NCBI GenBank assembly: GCA_029990175.1
Contig: JARKIP010000038.1
Location: 21,521,501 to 21,585,500, forward strand
Source: Petunia secreta
Taxonomy: Eukaryota > Streptophyta > Magnoliopsida > Solanales > Solanaceae
Direction of reading: 5' to 3'
Length of the DNA stretch: 64,000 nucleotides
Below are positions 57,360 through 64,000 of the stretch, piece by piece (position 1 is the first letter of the stretch; the number at the start of each line of letters is the position of its first letter). The position numbers and the translations under genes are program-made. The notes under the pieces were generated by a model. That model was not told the origin of the DNA. It searched no databases and was given only the letters and a program-made list of their open reading frames with translations.

Positions 57360-59907
57360 TGACACGACCCGAAATCCGGTTAGGCCGTGCGGGCACCCGA
57401 CATCCTTCCCTAGACCCGTCGGGCGAACCCTTACCAATTAAATTAGGCAAATAAATATAATTCCATTCATTAATAAGAACAAGGCTTAAAAAAACACTGA
57501 CATACTGATACCTCTAAGCTGTACAAAAGAAATTACAGCTGACTACCCAACATACTAGGTTTAGGGTTATCCAGACCAGACATCTAAGAGTACAAAAGAA
57601 GACAGATACCTCCTGAAGGGAGCAAAATGCAACTGAAATAATAACCAATAAACTGGTGGCCATCCGGAATAATAGCTGGCTCACCCTGACAGCTGAAGTC
57701 GTCTTCGCTCCTTCACACCGTGGCGAACTCAATCCTGGAGCGAACCTGCCGAAACGAAATAGATAGAAAAAGAAACAAACAACAAACAAGGGTGAGTCAA
57801 AAGGACTCAATAAGTGGGGCAGACTAGCCACCTCAAAGAATAGGATAGCTAGCCAGGGAGAAGAAACAGATAAACCAAATTTCTTTTATTTAAATTATAA
57901 AAAGGTAGAGCCAGATAACAACCGAAAACACGTAAGAAACTTATAAACTCAACCAAGGATGCGTGCCAGAAACATAACAACAAATAAGAAATGCACATAT
58001 AAGCAGGACAATAGTTATGTACCACAAGTTTACACAATGGTATGAAATAAAATGAAATAAAATGAAGTGAGATGAAATGAGATGAAATATGATGCGAAGG
58101 GTCACATGTGCCCGTAATCCCATCCCGAAGCGGAATACTCCTGCATTCGAGGGGAATCCAATCTGATAACCAACTGGAGCGGAATACTCCTGCTCCTGGG
58201 GCGGAATACTCCTGCACCCGATATAATATAAACCAGAGGCGGAATACTCCTGCACTCTCCTGGGGCGGAATACTCCTGCACCCGATATAATGTAAAGCTG
58301 AGGCGGAATACTCCTGCACTCAATATCTGACATAAGAGCGGAATACTCCTGCTCTTGGGGCGGAATCCTCCTACCCTCAATGTGATACAATGGAGCGGAA
58401 TACTCCTGCTCCTGGGGCGGAATACTCCTGCCCTCAATATGATACAATGGAGCGGAATCCTCCTGCTCCTGGGGCGGAATACTCCTGCCCTCAATATGAT
58501 ATGCAATGTAATGCATATGAATGCAATGTGATGCAATAACCCTTCACCGGCGCGGGACTCTCATCGACAACCGGGAAGTAGATGCCAACTCGCAGCCAGG
58601 GTACAATGCTCAAATCCTTAATACAATACCAACAATAGGACATAACATATAATATATAATATAAATCCAAAGCTAAGGCGTAATGAGTACGCCTATCGGC
58701 AGCTACACACGTAAGAAATACGTGGTAGAAAATCCACGAGGCCAGGTGCCTCCAAAGAAATGGATATAAACACTTACCTTGTTACAAAGTTAGTACAGCC
58801 ACTCAATAACCGCTTTGTCCTTTGGTTTTCTTGCCAAACGATCCCACTGTGTTCAATAACCAGAAAAATATATCAAATTAGGCTAAAGGCTTCATTCCTC
58901 ACATCTTAGGGCAATCCAGGTAGGAACCTGATACCCTATTCGCATACGCAATACGCAGGCCACGCCTATATACAGGGTTTAAAGTCACGTAACCAAACCC
59001 CAAATAATTTACATTTATATGTTGCCCATAACTCACTGAGTACGAATATATAATCAATTTCATTATCGGGGTCCATTTGACCCTTCAAACTATCAATTTA
59101 CGTCATTAGGGCGATGTCTAATATTCCTATTTTTACCGTAAAAATATATTCAAACATACGTAATAAACTCAAATAATATATTAAGATCATTACCTGAATG
59201 TTCTGGGGTGAAAACACTATTTTTCTCCGATCCCTTTTCTCATTTTCTGGCATTTTTTCCATTTCTCCGCCATTTTGTTTGTCTCTGCTTCTGAAATCGT
59301 TTTGTTACTCCTTCTGCTAAGAGATTAGCATATATGCACATATATGCTAATTAACACCGCCTAACTTTTTATGTTGTCTTTTTCTCTTTTTTTTTTTTTG
59401 TTTTCTTTTATCTTATTTTCTTTTGTTAACGAAAATTAAAACGGTACCCTACGATATTCAAAATAATTCCAACTTTTGCATACGAGTTATACAAAATATA
59501 TGCAACATACCCACGAAGGCGGATTTCAAATCAGACTCCCGAAACTCAAGATGCGAATTTAAATGAAAAGAAGTCAAATTATTTAATTTTCGGCATTTTA
59601 GCGGAAACTTACCGAACAACATCGAAATTCACTTTCGAAAGTTTACAAAAATCACAAATAATCATACGAACCTAACGGCACTTTCGGATTTCGAATCGGA
59701 GCTCGTTCGGCAAAAACCGAGCTCGAAAATCTCTTTTTAATATTTATCGGAAATAAAAACTGAAACCTTCTTCCGATGCCTACCAAACGAGGCCTGATTT
59801 AGCTCAAATTTTACAGACGGGTTCTAATGGACATTACGAATATTTTAAAATTATTGTCACGCCAATCGGAGTCCTAACTTCCGAAACGACTGATCGAGGT
59901 CGTTTCA
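57360..59907 (-). repeat. 5' LTR of element C
   Basis: 2548 bp, almost identical to 50696-53241. It carries the second copy of the minisatellite (58129-58494). At its right end the LTR's own TGA closes element A's RT frame after TFLD. Confidence 0.95.
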
Positions 59908-60549
59908 ATCAAGGAAGGTGAGCACCTCGTGTTCGACGGTTGCATCAATCAACTGATCTATCCGGGGAAGAGGGTATGAATCCTTCGGACAGGCTTTGTT
60001 CAAATCAGTGAAGTCAATGCAAACTCTCCATTTCCCATTTTTCTTGGCCACAACGACCACGTTGGCTAGCCAGTCTGGATATTTAACTTCGCGTACAGAT
60101 CCAATCTTCAGCAGTCGATCAACCTCATCGTTTATGATTTGATTCTGAAAAGCTCCCTGTTGGCGCTTCTTCTGCTTCACCGGACGATGGTACGGGTCGA
60201 CATTCAGCTTGTGAGAGATAATTTCTGGAGAAATACCCGTCATGTCTGCATGCGACCAAGCGAACGTCGTATGTCGCTCCTTGAGGAATTGAAGGATATC
60301 TCCTCGTAAGCGTTCATTTAATTCGGTCCCTAAGAAGACCTTCCGCTCCAGCATGTCCGCGAACAGTTCTTCGGGCTCCAAAGCTTCCACGGTAGGCATA
60401 TAATTTTCCCGTGCTTCCAGCTTTGTGAAGAATTTCGGGACCTCGTACTTTTCTTCTTCATTTGCTGCGTCAGATCCCGGTTGCTGTAATTGCTATTTGT
60501 TTTCTTCGGGCAGCTTGAGGGCCACCGAATAGCAGTCTCGAGCAGAGCG
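59908..60549 (-). pseudogene. pol: Reverse transcriptase of element A, N-terminal fragment right of element C
   Basis: Encodes ADMTGISPEIISHKLNVDP, VREVKYPDWLANVVVVAKKNGKWRVCIDFTDLNKACPKDSYPLPRID and EHEVLTFLD, the fingers and early palm of the polymerase. It is in frame with the protease ORF upstream apart from TAA (60550-60552) and TAG (60493-60495), explained by CAA and CAG codons with C-to-T changes. It breaks at 59907 where element C's LTR begins. Confidence 0.92.
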
Positions 60550-61362
60550 TTATTCTCCCCGTATCTCACGTATTCCCCATTCTGATGGGAATTTCAATAC
60601 CTGATAATATGTAGAGGGAACAGCCTGCATTTCATGGATCCATGGTCTTCCAAGGATAATGTTGTAGGCCATGTCTCCATTGACAATATGGAACACCGTT
60701 TCTTTTGCCACCCCCTCGACAAGAGTCGTGAGAGTAATTTCGCCAAGGGTCTTCTCGCTTGAGTTGTTGAAGCCGGAGAGAACTCGCGATACTGGCACGA
60801 TCTTCTCCATTAGCTGCATCTCCTTGACGACGCGTGACTGAATGATGTTTGCAGAGCTGCCCGCATCAGCGAGCACTCTTTTGATATCATACTCGGCCAC
60901 GCGCAACGTTATGACCAGCGCGTCAGCATGTGGGAACTGCAAGCCGTCTATGTCCGAATCTTCAAACGTTATTGTTTCTTCTGGCCGTGGACGCTTGGTA
61001 TTTGTGATAGAGACCTCTGCGTATTTCTTTGCCGTGAAAACAACGGAGTCGACTTCGATTTCGCCTGAAATAACGTTAACTCTCTTCTTCGGGGAGGATG
61101 CTCGTGGAGGGCCAGATTTGTTTTGCTGAGCCCTCGCATGAGTTTGCTTTCCTTTTTCGGTTAGGAGTTCCTTCAGGAATCCCTGATTTAGTAAATGCGC
61201 GACCTCATATCTTAAGGCCTTGCAATCTTCAGTGGTGTGCCCGTGGTCACGATGAAATTTGCACCAAAGGTCCTGATTCCTCTTACTTGGATCAGTTTTC
61301 ATGTCCTTTGGCCACTTGACCCTTTTGCCCATATCTTTGAGGGCTGCAATTACTTCAGTCAT
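60550..61362 (-). pseudogene. Aspartic protease region of element A
   Basis: Contains the Cys/His motif WCKFHRDHGHTTEDC (near residue 33), the retropepsin loop LADAGSSANII (near residue 165, DAG instead of DTG/DSG) and ILGRPWIHEM. Just upstream, the in-frame sequence reads NFNI then TAA, while the gag frame ends at TGA overlapping this ATG. A small indel therefore separates Gag and protease. The same DAG occurs in the element at 1212-2210. Confidence 0.85.
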
Positions 61363-62750
61363 TTATATATTGAAGTTTGGTAGACTTCGGGCTCCACGAG
61401 CGCTTGACTCTGAGTCGTCTCTCGTGCTAGCCCTTTGTTATTGCGATCGCGCCCTTTGGAATTGTTGCGTGATCGGTCAGGGTACAGTTCATAACGTACA
61501 TCTGACCTTTCTGACTCTATCTTTCCGCCAGATCCGCCACTTCGTGATTGATTCTTTCCTTGGGCACTAGTCCCTATCATCTTCTCTTCATTAATGCGTA
61601 CTTTGGAGCTGTAGCGATTGTAGACATCTAACCAATTGGCTGCTGGGAATTCGCGAAGAGATTCGTATAGCCTGCGCGTAGCCTCTGAGCTTTTTACATC
61701 CAAGCTGTTAGTGAATGCAATGGCCGCCCATCTGTCCGGTACCTTAGGCAACAACATGCGTTCCCGTTGGAAACGGTCCACATATCTTCGGAGACACTCG
61801 ACGGGCTTTTGCTTGATCTCAAAGATGTCTTCCACGCGAGTTTCCGTCTTCTGAGCGACTGTGTGGGCTTTTACGAACAACTCAACCATCTCCGCGAAGG
61901 ACCCAATGGAGTTTGGTGGCAACATTGAGTACCATCGTAGAGCTCCATCGGCTAGGGTCTCTACGAATTTCTTCAATTGGACTGATTTGATCTCCTCATT
62001 GGTGAGATCGCTCGCTTTTATGAAGTTGCTAAACATCATGAGATGATCATTGGGGTCAGATGTCCCACGATATCTCGGAATGTTTGGCATTTTGAACATT
62101 TTTGGTATCGCCTTTGGTGCTGCTTCCTTCTTCCAAGGCCTTTGCGAGTAGCGCTGAACGTCAATTTTCTTCAATGTGGGTGGAGCGCCTGGTATCTGGT
62201 CAATTCTCTCGTGGATAGACTTTTGAAGCGCTTCCTGGCTCTCTTTAAATTGCTTGGTGAGTGCCTCCACGACGACGCTCATTTCAGTGGATGCCGCAGA
62301 TCCTCCGTTCTGATTTTGATTTGCTTGGGTTGATGGATCCATGGTTCCCCCATTGTTGGCCGCGTTTTGCTCTCCATCTTGCCTTGAAGTGTGTGAAGAA
62401 GGAACATCTCGACCTTGGGCTGCAGGAGCAGTCCTTGTAACTGGAGGGATTTGCCCTCGAAGAAAGTTGATCGCCTCGTTTATTCCCCTGTTGACCTCTG
62501 CTTGTTGCTGCATAAATTCAAAGATCGTCTCTTGGAGGTTCCTTTGATCAGGGGAGAGACTCCTATGGCGTCGTCTTCTAGGCGGGGTCACGCTCTGAGA
62601 GTATCCACGCCTGTTCCGTTGCCTGCTTGGTCCTTGGGGAGAGTGTTCCTGCCCATCGAACGAGTAATCTTGAGAGTAATTAAGGCTTGGTGGAGGGGTA
62701 CGTACCTGATTTCCACCCACCATAGTTCTTTGCGAATCGCTTTCTGCCAT
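61359..62750 (-). pseudogene. gag: Gag of element A
   Basis: I choose the ATG at 62750 (MAESDSQRTM), five codons inside the longest frame and close to the primer site. The N-terminal ~200 residues are Arg/Ser/Asn/Gln-rich. The capsid domain spans residues ~225-370 (IPRYRGTSDPNDHLMMF, LADGALRWYSMLPP, RVEDIFEIKQKPVECLRRYVDRF). A basic, Gly/Ser-rich tail follows. The ORF itself is intact; the break is at its junction with the protease. Length fits Tat Gag. Confidence 0.85.
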
Positions 62751-62833
62751 GTTAGTTACAAACAAAAGATCGACAGAAACAAATAGAATGCAGGGAAAAG
62801 ATAAATTATTAACCTATAGAGGCTATTGACCGG

Positions 62834-62851
62834 CTCCCACTGTGGTCGCCA
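62834..62851 (-). other. Primer binding site of element A (tRNA-Lys-like)
   Basis: TGGCGACCACAGTGGGAG follows the LTR end after ATT on the minus strand. It differs at three positions from the tRNA-Lys(CTT) complement seen at 3561-3578, so it is probably a mutated site for the same primer. Confidence 0.7.
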
Positions 62852-62854
62852 AAT

Positions 62855-63571
62855 TGTTTAACCTAGATCCGATTTTAGGCCAATTAATAATTAAATTTGT
62901 ATTTGCAGAGTCACGATCCATAGTTTAGATTAAGAATTTAGCCAAATTAAATACGGGATCGCATTAATTACGAGGTTGCGAGTATATGCATGATTTTCGA
63001 TGATGATAATTAATGATGATATGTAGATGATGCGAGATAATCGTAGATAAATAAGATCAAACCATGAATTAAATAAATAGAAGGAACCGTATTAGATCGT
63101 TGATCTCGGTGAGGATCCTTTGTTACTGACTACACTTGAAGACTTGATAGCAAGATACGCAGTAATATAAATGGTGAACAATATTGAGCGAGAGTAAAGA
63201 GAGTATTTTATTGATATTGCAAGTAGAGAAGAGAATGTGTGTTACAATGATTCGGAAACGAACACTATTTATAGAGTTACTAGGCATCCGTTGGGTTTAT
63301 AACCGCTGGGTATGTATCCGTTGGATACGTAATCACTGGGTGTGTAACCGTTGCCTTTATAACCATTCATTGAGCAATCGCGTACGATTAGGTAACTGTT
63401 CATCCAAATTGTGCCGATTTCGGGAAGTGTTACGTTACTGCCCTAGGCCTGCTCGTGGTAACCTCCTAGCCAGTTATCTGTCCGTTAGATGTCTGTCTGG
63501 GAAAACCTCTGTCCGTGCCACGTGGCAGACACGTGTCACTTTTTAAGTGATGTCGGTTTTTATCCAATACA
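62855..63571 (-). repeat. 5' LTR of element A
   Basis: 717 bp, same ends as 28178-28897. Most differences between the two are transitions. It lacks an ATTA present near the start of the left copy and shares the imperfect 'AACCGTTGGG' repeats (63295-63360). Confidence 0.95.
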
Positions 63572-63576
63572 CCAAT

Positions 63577-64000
63577 ACTATTATACTGTCAAAATATATT
63601 ATCTCCTTGATCTTGAACCTGCACTGCTTTCACCTAGAATCTATTTTAGCTTTGAAAAATCTGATTCCTCGGAAAATTTTCTATATTAATTTTAAGTTAC
63701 CAAGTTTACTCATCAGCCCCCAAACCCCCTACGGACATCTTTTCAGTCGCAGTCCCTTGTGATACAACTTTTGTAGCATCTATTTTTGTGGTTTTTCATT
63801 CATTTATTTTCTGGTACAAAATATATAGTATCTTATATGTTTAATACAGGCTTCATTTACACGATGGAACTAGTTGATTCCCTTTGTAGTCTTCTACAAA
63901 AAGATTCATTAGCAAAACTATTAAAAAAACTGAAAACGAAATTAGAGAAAGAACTTTGAGGCGAGAACAATATTTCACTGTCCTTAAAGAATTATTGCTC
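63577..64000. other. Host DNA right of element A, no gene seen
   Basis: Before insertion this continued directly from 28177, so it may be 3' flank of the F-box gene. No ORF of interest. Target duplication copy CCAAT is at 63572-63576. Confidence 0.5.

Larger units (their letters stand above)
50696..59907 (-). mobile_element. Element C: young chromovirus-like Ty3/gypsy element, non-coding interior
   Basis: LTRs 50696-53241 and 57360-59907, perfect 5-bp duplication ATCAA (50691-50695, 59908-59912), primer site next to the right LTR and purine tract next to the left one. By my row-by-row reading the LTRs differ at three bases plus an 11T/13T run. The purine-tract context (GTTCGAGGACGAACG, then GTGGAGGAGAA) is common in Tekay/Del-type chromoviruses. 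The 4.1 kb interior holds decayed gag on the minus strand and an integrase piece on the plus strand, with no usable ORF. Confidence 0.92.
28178..63571 (-). mobile_element. Element A: Tat-type Ty3/gypsy retrotransposon carrying two nested insertions
   Basis: Spans 35.4 kb; subtracting elements B and C leaves ~11.4 kb. Order on the minus strand: 5' LTR (62855-63571), primer site, gag, protease, RT (interrupted), RNase H with a second RNase H-like domain, integrase ending at 33160, a tRNA-like sequence, an antisense gene, 3' LTR (28178-28897). The second RNase H and the antisense ORF near the 3' LTR are known features of the Tat lineage. A 5-bp target duplication is intact. By eye count the LTRs differ at about 43 of ~716 aligned sites, mainly transitions. 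Confidence 0.95.

Noticed and set aside
61359..61364. ATGA stop-start overlap between gag and protease of element A as translational coupling
   Set aside because: Plant ribosomes do not generally re-initiate this way, and the protease frame is open upstream of its ATG apart from one TAA, pointing to an indel.

Overview
This window looks like nuclear DNA from a eudicot plant. It is AT-rich, mostly LTR retrotransposons nested in one another, with long TA microsatellites and plant-type intron borders. The repeat families and the few host gene fragments suggest Solanaceae; that is an impression from sequence style, not a database result. Only one plausible intact host gene is visible, a single-exon F-box gene at 26714-28003 (+). 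A decayed FUSC-like membrane protein gene lies at 6450-8430 (+).

Layout. 1-4720: the 5' half of a Tat-type Ty3/gypsy element on the minus strand (5' LTR 3581-4720, then gag, protease, RT running off the left edge). 4721-14991: AT-rich DNA with a TA microsatellite, the FUSC pseudogene split by copia debris, and a roughly 4 kb element with ~550 bp inverted arms (9040-13085). 14992-22671: a complete but decayed Ty1/copia element on the minus strand (434-bp LTRs). 22690-23817: a CACTA-like transposon end with subterminal repeats. 24243-24520: a Stowaway-like MITE. 26714-28003: the F-box gene. 28178-63571: a three-layer nest.

The nest. Element A (Tat-type, minus strand, LTRs 28178-28897 and 62855-63571, perfect 5-bp target duplication CCAAT) was hit in its reverse transcriptase by two elements whose insertion points lie 24 bp apart. 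Element B (35932-50671, plus strand) is Ogre/Tat-like with ~4 kb LTRs and codes only for a Gag. Element C (50696-59907, minus strand, perfect 5-bp duplication ATCAA) is a chromovirus-like element with 2.5 kb LTRs that differ at only three bases by my reading, although its interior is scrambled and non-coding. LTR divergence falls A (~6%) > B (~2.5% in the part compared) > C (~0.1%), matching the nesting order.

Most interesting content. Element A carries, antisense to gag-pol and next to its 3' LTR, what reads as a complete four-exon gene: TATA box, leader, three GT-AG introns, and an 848-codon frame broken by a single TGA. It has a gypsy-type plant transposon-associated domain, a long coiled coil and an acidic tail. 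Antisense ORFs are known in Tat-lineage elements; the fully spliced architecture with its own promoter is the part worth checking. A 73-nt tRNA-like sequence with A and B boxes sits between the convergent pol and antisense genes. Element B shows an in-place inversion of 676 bp across its polypurine tract/3' LTR junction. The coding remnants of the older elements share nonsense codons that C-to-T (or G-to-A) change explains, as expected for methylated, silenced transposons.
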